A DNA stretch of 20,235 nt from Phlegmacium glaucopus (taxonomy: Eukaryota > Basidiomycota > Agaricomycetes > Agaricales > Cortinariaceae). Made by a program: the position numbers and the translations under genes. The stretch is taken from assembly GCA_015039465.1 (NCBI GenBank), contig MU130267.1:1-20235 (forward strand), in the 5' to 3' direction. Positions within the stretch are counted from its first letter, which is position 1. The number at the start of each line of letters is the position of its first letter. The notes under the pieces are model-generated. The model saw only the letters and a program-made list of their open reading frames with translations. It made no database searches and was not told the DNA's origin. Below are positions 9,135-18,293 of this stretch, one piece after another.

Positions 9135-10468
9135 TCAGTCTCTTCCTGTTCTCTTCCCTGTAGTTACAACATCAAGCTCTAATTTCTCTGCCTCATTCCA
9201 CCTTCTCTGATTGCTGTATGTGATTGCTAGATTTGCCATAACTGCTGAGGGTGTCTGGATGTTCTGCACCAAGCAGCTTCTTCATCATGTCCATAACTTG
9301 AACTTCCAGCTGTTCTACCTCATTCCACCTTCCCTGATTTCTGTATGTGTTTGCTAGATTTGCCATACTGCTGAGGGTGTCTGGATGCTCTGCACCAAGC
9401 AGCTTCTTCATCATGTCCATAACTTGAACCTGCAGCTCCTCTGCCTCATTCCACCTTCCTTGATCCCTGAATGTGTTTGCTAGATCTTCCATACTGGTCA
9501 GAGTGTTTGGATGTTCTGCACCAAGCAGCTTCTTCCTCATGTCCATAACTTGAACCCCCAGCTGCTCTGCCTCATTCCACCTTCCCTGATCCCTGAATGT
9601 GATTGCTAGATTTGCCATACTGGTCAGGGTGTCTGGATGTTCTGCACCAAGCAGCTTCTTCCTCATGTCCATAACTTGAACCTGCAGCTGCTCTGCCTCA
9701 TTCCACCTTCCCTGATCCCTGAATGTGATTGCTAGATTTTCCATACTGATCAGAGTGTTTGGATGTTCTGCACCAAGCAGCTTCTTCATCATGTCCATAA
9801 CTTGAACCTCCAGCTGCTCTGCCTCATTCCACCTTCCCTGATCCCTGAATGTGTTTGCTAGATTTCCCATACTGCCAAGGGTGTCTGGATGTTCTTCACC
9901 AAGCAGCTTCTTCCTCATGTCCATTACTTGAATCTGCAGCTGCTCTGCCTCATTCCACCTTCTCTGATTTCTGTATGTGATTGCTAGATTTTGCATACTG
10001 CCAAGGGTGTCTGGATGTTCTGCACCATGCAGCTTCTTCCTCATGTCCATAACTTGAACCTGCAGCTGCTCTGCCTCATTCCACCTTCCCTGATTGCTGT
10101 ATGTGCTTGCTAGATTTCCCATACTGACGAGGGTGTCTGGATGTTCTGCACCAAGCAGCTTCTTCCTCATGTCCATAACTTGAACCTCCAGCTGCTCTGC
10201 CTCATTCCACCTTCCCTGATTCCTGTATGTGCTTGCTAGATTTGCCATACTGGTGAGGGTGTCTGGATGTTCTGCACCAAGCAGCTTCTTCCTCATGTCC
10301 ATAACTTGAACCTCCAGCTGCTCTGCCTCATTCCACCTTCCCTGATTACTGTATGTGTTTGCTAGATTTGCCATACTGATGAGGGTGTTTGGATGTTCTG
10401 CACCAAGTAGCTTCTTACTCATGTCCATAACTTGAACCTCCAGCTGCTCTGCATCATCCCACCTCCCC
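9135..10468 (-). repeat. Ten tandem 126-bp TPR units plus a partial unit
   Basis: Each 42-residue unit reads close to RWNEAEQLxVQVMDMxKKLL followed by GAEHPxTLxSMxNLAxTxxx and Q(G/R). Nearly all differences fall at a few positions: after EQL (E/Q/G), after MDM (R/M/S), after HP (D/N), after TL (I/T/V/G/S), after SM (A/G/Q/E), and in LA(N/S/I)T(Y/F)(S/R)(N/D). The partial last unit ends LELDVVTTGKRTGRD in the frame restored after the second insertion, with TGA at 9137-9135. Confidence 0.9.
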
Positions 10469-10855
10469 ATTCTCCCCTATTACTAGTGCAAAATTGGTCC
10501 ATTTATCATCATAGTACTGCTCAATATGTCCAATCTGCCTTCCATATAACTTATTTGCCTTAATATGTGGAAAAATCAACCGTCGCAATGCATAATCCTG
10601 ACTTTCAAATCTCCATGGAATTGCACAGGACAAGATTATGCTTCCCAACTCACACATTCTTTGCTGCTCAGATTTCGACATTCTCTCCCGACTCCAGTAG
10701 TGCACCAGAGGATGAACAGACAACATTTTAGATGATTGTCCTCTTTTCATCAAGGAGAATGAGAGAAGGACACTAATCCCTTGTCCAAAGATGAACTCAT
10801 CCCAGTGACCATCATTGTCCAAACCAAGCAGAGTATAATCCAGTGAAGTGACTGC

Positions 10856-11919
10856 CTAAGGTAACTTTTCATATCTGTCACTATCAACAACATATTTGAT
10901 AGCCTCCTCAGCAGCAGATTGGAATATATCTTTAGAAATATTGCTATGATGATAGAAAGCACATATTTGAAGTATTAGGATTGCAGCCTGGGCTGCTTGT
11001 GCATCTCCAGCAGTGGAATGACCACCAGCCCTCTTTTCTATTTCTTTGAAAGAAAGATCCCAAGTCCCATACACTGTTTTATTATACTTTGATGCCCCTG
11101 TGAATGTAGCATCTGACATAAGAGCCTGACGATGCATTGAGAATTGCCTCAGATACTGATCAATATCACATTTCCCAGCCTCAATATAGGCTCCAGCATG
11201 ATCAATAGCAAGAGGAATGCAGCCAAGTTCAGTCACAATCTTTTTGCCAGCTTCAAGATGCTCAGGAAATGGATCCAAAGAGCTAGCTTTGAGAAGTAGA
11301 CTTATAGCATCTGGTACCTCCATTTCATGGATCTCAACTTTGTTCCCAAATGATATAATCCTCCCCATAGATTGGTTTCTGCTAGTAACCAGAATATTAC
11401 CTCTGTTGCATGGGGGAATGAACTTGTCCACCACCTCTGCAGGAGGATCATCAGCATTATCAAACACAATCAACCATTCTTCTTGGAGAGAAGATATCCA
11501 CTGGAGCACAGACTCAACTGAGCCATCCACATGGGAATCTTGGGCAGCAGGAAGGCTAGATATGCCCTTGAGAGACATTTCCATGCTCTCCTGAGAGGAG
11601 GCATCAACCCAGAAGACATGTGAAAAACTATCAAGAAATGAATCCAGTGTTGTGAACAGCAGAGTAAGAACTCTTACCTGTCATGCATTTCTTCTATGAA
11701 CTTAAGACAAATTTGGGTCTTTCCAATCCCTCCCAATCCCCAGAGGAGACAAGAGCACCTTGACCTCACTCTACTAGTAGCACGGTGAACAAAAATCTTC
11801 CCAAGTTTATCGAGTACATTTTTTCGTCCAGTAAAGATTGGGCTGGAGTTGGGTTTTTGAGCCACAGGAATCTTCATCTGCCCTTCACCAGTATTGGCAG
11901 GGAGGCTATTGACATTGTT
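10856..11919 (-). other. NB-ARC nucleotide-binding domain region of the NLR gene
   Basis: Exon 6 plus the first part of exon 7 up to the in-frame stop. The junction of the two exons (intron 11677-11628) restores MHDSFSHVFWVDASS, the usual link between P-loop helix and next strand. After the TAG the same frame continues with AVTSLDYTLLGL and the winged-helix-like segment that ends in VHPLVHYW, so the stop interrupts an otherwise continuous domain. Confidence 0.85.
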
Positions 11920-12293
11920 CTATACATATAATTATTGCTAAATCATACACAAAACCTACAAGAAAGACTTACAATAATGCTGTTAGTAATGAGGATATTC
12001 TTGGCATTTGCAAAGAGACCCGAAACAGATTGTTGAGCCTACCGATCACCATCAGCGAAAGCCCAGAACACATGGTACAAGCAACTCACCGAGGGATTTT
12101 GTTGCCATTCTATGGATCCCAATTTAGCTTGCATTACGGCATCAGGGGAGGGTGAATTTCCTTCCGGATGGGCTACAGGAGCAACAGCCAGAGCGGAAAC
12201 CGAAGCGCAGACTTGGAGTTCATGGCTACTCTGATGGACGGAGATGATTGAGTAGTGATAGATATGATGAACTAAGTTGAACACTATGCTTAC

Positions 12294-12547
12294 AGGAGCA
12301 AGATCATTGATCGCCAAAGTGGAAACCGAAGTAGAGACTAGGTCATGGGCAGCCTAATCGATAACGATAGTTAAATACTTAAGGATGCGATGGGCGAAGT
12401 TGAATGCTCACAGTAACTCTAGCGACCGGAACAACTTGCTCATTGATTGCCAAAGCGGAAACCGAAGTAGAGACTAGGTCATGGGCAGCCTGATCGATGA
12501 CGATGGTTAAATGCTTAAGGATGCGATTGGCGAAATTGAATGCTCAC
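12294..12547 (-). repeat. Tandemly duplicated exon plus intron units in the NLR N-terminal region
   Basis: Introns 1 (12547-12490) and 2 (12411-12354) are both 58 nt and differ at six positions. The following exons begin almost identically, giving AAHDLVSTSVSALAIN and AAHDLVSTSVSTLAIN. Exon 4 (SSHELQVCASVSALAV) is a more distant third member. All these exons are in phase 0, so the units can be added or lost without breaking the frame. Confidence 0.85.
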
Positions 12548-12816
12548 AGCCACGCCAGCGACTTGAATAACTTGTGCGTTTGCAGCCGTAGCATTAGCGA
12601 GAACGGATGGCATGGGATCGGCTGTGCTTGCTTTGATGGTCGCTGTCGAAGTTGCTGGTTCAGAGCTTGAACCCAGAGCATCGTTGATGGTCAGAGATGA
12701 ATGTTTTGATTTCTTGGGCTTGATAATTTTCTTAAAAAAGCGCTTCATATCTTTGAACAGTGAGTTGTGATGAGCGATAAAGGTGATGATGAGCGTCAGA
12801 AAGAAGATGCTCTCGA

Positions 12817-12824
12817 TTATATAA
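12817..12824 (-). promoter_or_regulatory. TATA-like box upstream of the NLR start codon
   Basis: TATATAA on the minus strand lies about 70 bp upstream of the chosen ATG at 12748, a plausible distance for a fungal core promoter. Confidence 0.45.
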
Positions 12825-13165
12825 ACATCAATCTGACCGCTTTAGGCGAACTTTAGGTACAAAGTAAACTTTTACGCTCTAACTTCAAAACATCAGCATC
12901 CTATCCGGTTCTTCCTCAATCTCCAATATCCCGTGCTAGGAATCACTAATCAAAACACCCTCGAATGCATTGGCCATCGGACGAACTTCGTCACCCCTGA
13001 GTCTGCACCCTCGACAGGCTTCTCCACCTCCGAGTGCGAAACCTTCCCTGGGGGTTCCCAGTAAATTAATAAAATCTCAATCCTTGACTGAGGACGCCTA
13101 GCCAATTCGCAGCCTGCAGGCGATGATCAAGGACTCTGAAAGTATACGCAAATTCCGGGTTCTAA

Positions 13166-13437
13166 CAGCCCTACGCGAAACTCATGCAAGACCTCAAAGA
13201 CCGTCGCGCTGAATCGCAATCTTTCCTTCCCAAACAAGCCAAACCCAGAAAACTCCAGGACGAACTTACTGGTGCAAATAACAGTAATCATAACTCCCTG
13301 AAAATCGCTTTGTTGATGCATAAGAACAACTGGAAGTGGTTGTGTTAGATAAGGAAGTCGCGGGAGAGGAGCCAGAGATGGCTGGGGCAGAGTTGAAAGA
13401 ACTTAAGGAGAAATTGTCTGGTGGAGACACAAAATGA
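13166..13437 (+). pseudogene. Fragment resembling the coiled coil of dynactin p150 (Glued)
   Basis: One frame gives YAKLMQDLKDRRAESQSF followed by PKQAKPRKLQDELTGANN, then IALLMHKN. A frame change near 13325 leads to QLEVVVLDKEVAGEEPEMAG and AELKELKEKLSGGDTK, ending in TGA at 13435-13437. The LDKEVAxEExE pattern followed by an AELxxLKEKL heptad region is characteristic of the p150 dynactin CC1 coiled coil, which links dynein to microtubules. No CAP-Gly domain or C-terminal part was found, and stops flank the fragment, so it looks like a stray gene piece, perhaps carried by a mobile element. It could also be an unrelated coiled-coil protein. Confidence 0.5.
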
Positions 13438-14825
13438 ACGACTCAGGCAGGTTCTCATGGTATGGGGTTTCTTATACCGATCGTTATTCCACCATCTAAC
13501 TTTTTTTGGGTGTCAGGTTGCGAGAGACGACGCAAAAACGGGTCAAGAACACCATAAACGGATATCCGATATGCAATAACGATTTTGCCACTGCCGAAAA
13601 CCTCGGAGGTCTGTTTGCCTTCTCTCTCTTGATTCATTGAAGTGTAAACTGATGCCTTGCAGCATCATCAATAGCGTCTTACGAAAAAACTCTTATTCAA
13701 CTTACTAATGCCGGGACACTAGTTACGTCGTGCACAAGGACGATATTTATAATCCCATGAATTACAAAAGCTAGCAGACAACCTGTAACAAGTACCATAT
13801 ATCCTAGCAAATTGTCAAGCCAGCAATTAATTATGATAAAAGTTCGATGACGTGTGGCGTGAGGAGAACAGGACGGGCAGCGATACTGTTTCGCAAGCTC
13901 GTCGGCACATCCGATTTAGTTCCAATGCGAGTAGTGCTGTTACAGTAGTTGGACAAAGTCGCGAGTGACTAGAAAAGCATGGCGTAAAATCCAAGACGTC
14001 CTCCGATCGTAAATCCACAGGGATCTCCATACTCTGAAGAACCAAAGCAACCTGCTTCATCGGCAAATCACCAACAAACCAAGCAGTCAACGCTCCTCAT
14101 CAGACTCGGACTGTCCCATCCCTCGCAGAGGACGTTGATATCTGCCATTGTCAAAGTTTACAGTTGTGATTCTAGAAACAATTCATTGTCAACGAATGAA
14201 CCAGAAAAAAAAATATCATAAAAGCAGACACTGGCATGAATCGAGACACTTTTTGCATCACCCCGATGCATTAGGTTCCTGAAAATCACCTGTTTAACTC
14301 GCAACCATGCACCAATGAAATTAGAACATTTAAACTGGAATAAATGACGCATACATTTTATCCCGAAAGGTTCGAATTTTGCAGCCCAATCGCGAGATCT
14401 CTCGGAGAACAAAGCCTTAATCAAGGATCAATCATGACATCCAAATGCGCCATAAGGAGGTAAGAAAACTTTGTGGTGGGAGCACATTTGACTTGTACTT
14501 CCTGTTACGAATGATTACATAAATGTATTGACCGTATTTCAGAAATATAGAACAGTCTCAGCAGCTGCAGCATTGGGACGCTGATTCAGATATAATGTGA
14601 TTCGTGCGAGGCAGGAGATCATCTATTTTTAGACATTATTACTATATTTGACGTGTGCTCAATATAATTATGTTTTCTCCATGTTTCTCATTCTTACTCG
14701 CACCATCTAGACGTTCTGTCTAGCTCGAAAATCGAGTTTAGTGATAAAATATCGATCATTCTCGATCATTCTCGGCCACATCCGATCCGATTTTGACTGG
14801 GCTTTGTTAAACGCATCATTCCCCA
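13438..14825. other. Gene-poor stretch
   Basis: Several short minus-strand frames of 60-90 codons (13455-13637, 13827-14090, 14158-14424) lack recognisable domains, good starts or splice support. The last 100 bases before 14826 would include the promoter of the downstream plus-strand gene; no clear TATA box was seen there. Confidence 0.5.
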
Positions 14826-15596
14826 ATGTTAGAGTTCTACGACTCCTCCCCTTGGTCCCCGTATATACAACAGACGCGCCTAAAACCCGCTTGCGCTCTC
14901 TCCAAGGCATACATCAAATGTTTGGTGTGGGGAACCGATGCGCTTGCGTACATCCATTTCATCCCTACCGGCCTCTTTGCTCTCCAACTAGTCGTCGCAG
15001 ATCAGGAAATTCAACAAGCTTCCACTGAAATCATGGAATCTCTGCCATATAAAATTTGCACGTCCATTCCCGATCCCTATATCGAACCCATTTTTTTCAA
15101 TCCAAATCGGCCGACGCAATTCCCGCACTCAGTTCACCTCGAGCCGACAAGCCCCCATGACAAACGCGACATTGACGACCCAGACATGGTTATCATCCAT
15201 CCTCAGTCGCAATTGTATCTCGATGTTCACGACAAGAGTCGCTCAGTGTCCCTTCCTCCGTTTCCGGACACCATTCGATTCCCAACAAGAACTGCATTCA
15301 TTGACTCGATGATTGAGACCTACTTGGACCCTCCTACTGGTCAAGTACATACCAAGATGAAGGAGATGATGTCAGGGTGGATGTCGTATTTTCTTCTTTA
15401 CACTCTGCGGAATCATCCACGAGTACTCCCAAATGGCGATCTCGAACCAGAACATGCGGAGGTGTTACAGAGTCTTCGACCAGAAAATCAGCCGTACTTT
15501 GAGTTCTTCACACACGGTGGAACTTTTGGCTCAGACAGGATCGTGCATGCAATGCGCCGTAAGGATATACTGGAGAAACTTGGGTGCACTCTCTAG
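14826..15596 (+). CDS. Conserved hypothetical protein of agaricomycete type, 256 aa
   Basis: A single open frame from ATG (context CCCCAATGTT) to TAG. Notable parts are SKAYIKCLVWGTDALAYIHF near residue 26, FPHSVHLEP near 99, the DDPDMVIIHPQS and LYLDVHDKSRSVSLPPFP segments at about 116-145, FPTRTAFIDSMIETYLDPP at about 151-170 and FFTHGGTFGSDRIVHAM near the end. The pattern of a sugar-phosphate-transferase-like hydrophobic core and a conserved C-terminal helix resembles a family of uncharacterised basidiomycete proteins I have seen, but I cannot name a function. No signal peptide or membrane segment is evident. The composition looks like normal coding sequence, unlike the transposon debris around it. 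A short upstream exon cannot be excluded, as an overlapping frame starts at 14741. Confidence 0.7.
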   Translation: MLEFYDSSPWSPYIQQTRLKPACALSKAYIKCLVWGTDALAYIHFIPTGLFALQLVVADQEIQQASTEIMESLPYKICTSIPDPYIEPIFFNPNRPTQFPHSVHLEPTSPHDKRDIDDPDMVIIHPQSQLYLDVHDKSRSVSLPPFPDTIRFPTRTAFIDSMIETYLDPPTGQVHTKMKEMMSGWMSYFLLYTLRNHPRVLPNGDLEPEHAEVLQSLRPENQPYFEFFTHGGTFGSDRIVHAMRRKDILEKLGCTL

Positions 15597-15616
15597 TATT
15601 TCTCTTTTTTTTCTTG

Positions 15617-16006
15617 ATGGCCAATCCACCTCATTACATCAGAAAGTATGAAGAAGCACGACGCCCGCTTCCCCTACCTGTCCCTGGGAATCCTGAATTT
15701 TGGTTGGTCTTATTTTTAAGTTCTCAAGGTACCACTGAGCTGACTTGAAATATACCAGGGCTCAACGTCGTGCCAATCGTCAAGTCGCAAGCCAAAAGTA
15801 GTTTAACCAATGTTACAATCCAACTGCGTAGTAATTGTTGATTCTGTTACACAGGCGCTCGTACTCGGTATCAGCCTTTAGAGGGACAGGGTCCACCATC
15901 ACGAAAATCATCCGGCTCATACGGTGACCGAGTTGCTGCGGCCTTCGATTATGTCTACAAGAAGGTCGACGAAATGTTAGTTCCGGTAGGAGAAGTTGCC
16001 CTCTGA
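15617..16006 (+). CDS. Possible small spliced gene, function unknown
   Basis: ATG at 15617 opens a frame reading ANPPHYIRKYEEARRPLPLP. A likely intron ends in ATACCAG before GGCTCAACG, and a second probable intron of about 57 nt runs from GTAGTTTAACC to TTACACAG. The last exon then reads ARTRYQPLEGQGPPSRKSSG and DRVAAAFDYVYKKVDEML, ending VPVGEVAL with TGA at 16004-16006. The first donor site and its phase could not be fixed, so the model is tentative. It may be a fragment. It lies 20 bp downstream of the preceding gene on the same strand. No domain is recognised. Confidence 0.35.
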
Positions 16007-16031
16007 GATGTAATTTCTACCATATATTCAT

Positions 16032-16331
16032 TCAGTTTAGCTTTTTTACCCGCTCCCCGAGCTTCTCTCTCGCCTCTGTCACAATACGTATCTCTTCCGG
16101 GTGCTCCGCTCTCTCCTCCTTTAAACGTGTTTCCGATATGATCCCTCTGTTATCTTCCAAACGCAACACGGGCCCAGCATCTGACAAGATGACGCTTATC
16201 ACAGTAATAATCACACTGGATTGAGCGGAATTGACGCGGTGTTGGCCTTGATTGTCTTGAGCCCCAAGTTGATCCTGAGAGGTGCTCTTGCTACCCAATC
16301 GACCTTTAGCCATAAATTTTCGCAGAGACAT
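16032..16331 (-). CDS. Hypothetical protein, 99 aa, related at its C-terminus to the 17-kb coiled-coil fragment
   Basis: Internal ATG at 16331 gives MSLRKFMAKGRLGSKSTS, a glutamine-rich stretch, a hydrophobic SSVIITVISVILS segment, and a charged end EEIRIVTEAREKLGERVKKL. That end resembles LRIVIEERKKPAGRVEKLEE encoded around 17470-17510 on the same strand, at both protein and DNA level, so the two are partial duplicates. The hydrophobic piece may instead be intronic (the GTGATT to TTGTCAG span is only about 35 nt). The frame is open further upstream to 16550, but that part is less gene-like. Function unknown. Confidence 0.4.
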   Translation of the reverse strand: MSLRKFMAKGRLGSKSTSQDQLGAQDNQGQHRVNSAQSSVIITVISVILSDAGPVLRLEDNRGIISETRLKEERAEHPEEIRIVTEAREKLGERVKKLN

Positions 16332-16978
16332 CGTAAATTTTGTCTGTCTTGGTATGACGGAAACGACAAAAGGGTCTAAGTTTGGTTTTGAACTCTCAAG
16401 TCCTGCACGGTTCCAACGTGTTTTCATGCCTTGAGGTATGCAGCCCCCTTCGTTTGTGAGGTTTGAATGCGATCGTAACTCAAATGAATGGCAGATAAAT
16501 GTGTTGTGATCCTTCTTTTGACTGCGGGGGTTTCGAGGCAGGTTCCTCATTCTTAATCAATCGAACCAAAAACCCACAGGATGTTACAGTCTGCTTCGCA
16601 GTTAATTTATGAATTTGAAGCGTACTACAACCACAATGCGTCCAGGTTGTTAACCTTGGCTGAACGCCGTCCTGCCGTGCTCGACAATCGGCAACATCTG
16701 AACTCATCATGGTGACTGCCAGGCATGCACCAGCTCCGTCGGCCTCATGCCGATCTGAAAAGAGCAAAAGGTTGCAAGTTCGACGTTCAACAAGTACACA
16801 AATAATTTTTGAGACCTGTCTGTTCGAGTCCATACGTCCACGCTCTCCGAGATATACCCAAAACGGGTGTAAACATAGGTACGAAAGAGTATATATAGGC
16901 CAATTCTTAGGAAATTACTCATCAAATAGGTTGGGTATCTAGTAGAACAGTTCTAGCCACAGGACATAAAACATCTCG
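16332..16978. other. Gene-poor stretch
   Basis: Overlapping short frames on both strands, without domains or convincing starts. The stretch from 16985 to 17020, just beyond, is AT-rich with ATAAATATA repeats. Confidence 0.5.
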
Positions 16979-17515
16979 TTAAAATAAGAATAAATATATA
17001 AAATAAATATAAAATAAAAGTGTGATCATAATCATGACGGCATTGGTTTTAATTGTCCAGGCCTTCTGCCACTGTTCTCTGGGGACTGCGATGGGCTCGC
17101 ACACGTCCTGTTTCATAATAATCTTCTTTGCTTGTAACTGGTTTGCCCACTCGGCGGTTGGTTTCTGCGATTTGAGTAGTGAACCCCAGTCGAGCTCTCT
17201 TTGCATATCGTTCTGTTTCGCTATCAGTTTTACAATCTCCGAGGCCAATGTAGCTTTCCACCCAGCAGCGATTGCCTCGTTCGACCGCCGTATCTCGTCG
17301 AGGGACTCTTGCTTGTCACGCTCAGCCACATCTCGAAAACGTTCCTTTTCCTCTTTTAACATCTTAACCTCCTCCTTCTGATAATAGAGGTCGATAATAA
17401 ATTTTGATATCTGCTTCTGGTGTTCGTATTCGGCCTGGTATAACCCTTCCTCCAGCTTTTCCACCCGTCCCGCAGGTTTCTTTCTCTCCTCTATCACAAT
17501 ACGCAGGCCTTAGAG
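16979..17515 (-). pseudogene. Coiled-coil protein fragment with hydrophobic C-terminal tail
   Basis: The open frame reads IEERKKPAGRVEKLEEGLYQ, continues with long glutamate/lysine/glutamine-rich heptad-like stretches (QKEEVKMLKEEKERFRDVAE and others) to about residue 110, then EPIAVPREQWQKAW, and ends in a very hydrophobic tail, ITLLFYIYFIYLFLF. That tail could be a membrane anchor or translated AT-rich 3' sequence. A TAA lies in frame just upstream of LRIV and there is no good ATG, so the 5' part is missing or lies in other exons. Its N-terminal 20 residues are duplicated at 16032-16100. Role unknown. Confidence 0.45.
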
Positions 17516-18123
17516 AAAAAATCCACCCCGTGTAGTTTTTTGAATCTTGGTGCCCCCTTGGTCGGCCCAGCATTATTTTATTACAGCCGAATGCAAAAAC
17601 CTAGGACCCTTCGAAATTTCAGCTCATGCGCCAATGTTTATATATTAATATAAACAACCATTTTCAAGTTTGGTATCTAGCCTCGTGACCGTCCCTTCCT
17701 AAAGAGGAAACAAGAACCCAGAGGGTTTCCTCGATAGAGGCCTGGTGAAACTGAGTTTGAATTAGTACTAGTAGGCAATCCCTTATCAGTCCGGCGATCA
17801 AGCGGCATCGTTTGTCGTTTCCTAATAGAGGCAATGACATCAATTCTATTCTTACTTTAAGACACTTTTGGAGTGGGTCAAGAGCGCTGTGCAAATATCC
17901 TCCTCCTCAACAGACTTATACCACATTAAATAACACCTATATCTTTTCATTGATAGACAATGGCCTCAAATATCTGAAAAAAACCACAGCAATGACTCTT
18001 TCAGCCCTCAGCCAAGACTTCATAGCCAAGGGGGTGTTGGGATTAAAAAATCCGACCTAGTGTCAGATTTTTTATTTCAGCCAACTTGGGTGGACTAACT
18101 GTACTATGTAATCAGGCGTGCAT

Positions 18124-18133
18124 CTATATAAGG
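18124..18133 (+). promoter_or_regulatory. TATA-like box inside the MITE
   Basis: CTATATAAGG lies about 55 bp upstream of the ATG of the short open frame at 18186. Confidence 0.4.
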
Positions 18134-18185
18134 AAATATGACATCATTGCCTCGCCTGCTTTCCTCATGTTCAAACTTCACCCAG

Positions 18186-18293
18186 ATGCCTCGCAAGTGT
18201 TGCAAATCCATTTTCAGGGCTGCTGCTCTAGTAAAATGCAGTGCAAGTGATACTGGTCAACATTCTGAGTCAGACCATGGTCATATAAGATAA
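18186..18293 (+). pseudogene. Short frame inside the MITE, possible remnant of a transposase start
   Basis: A 35-codon frame begins MPRKCCKSIFRAAALVK and ends in a serine/aspartate/histidine-rich tail before TAA. It sits behind a TATA-like box inside a hAT-like MITE. MITEs often arise by internal deletion of a full transposon that leaves the 5' end, so this could be the start of the lost transposase. The peptide alone cannot be assigned. Confidence 0.35.

Larger units (their letters stand above)
9135..12748 (-). pseudogene. NLR-type protein: NB-ARC ATPase with C-terminal TPR repeats, three disruptions
   Basis: Seven exons can be placed with GT-AG introns: 12748-12548, 12489-12412, 12353-12294, 12230-12090, 12038-11973, 11919-11678 and 11627-9135; introns are 50-63 nt. 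About 1090 residues result if the lesions are ignored. The basic start MKRFFKKIIKPKKSK begins a low-complexity N-terminal region; GLFANAKNI before the ATPase is typical of basidiomycete NLRs. The NB-ARC domain has Walker A GLGGIGKT (about 243-250), Walker B LIVFDNADD, GNILVTSRN and GCIPLA; VHPLVHYW stands at the usual MHD position. Then come ten full 42-residue TPR units. Such proteins are STAND switches thought to act in fungal self/non-self recognition or cell death. Lesions: TAG at 10858-10856 where glutamine is expected, an extra base in the C-run 10465-10468, and an extra A at 9240-9241. Each lesion might be real or a sequencing error. Confidence 0.85.

Noticed and set aside
9193..10468. 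CRISPR-like or satellite array
   Set aside because: The 126-bp period is explained completely by 42-residue TPR units in one coding frame.
11217..11594. Plus-strand frame of 125 codons
   Set aside because: It lies antisense to the NB-ARC coding exon and has no recognisable features of its own.
17022..17381. Plus-strand frame of 119 codons
   Set aside because: Shadow of the minus-strand coiled-coil frame; its composition is that expected of the complement of a Glu/Lys-rich gene.
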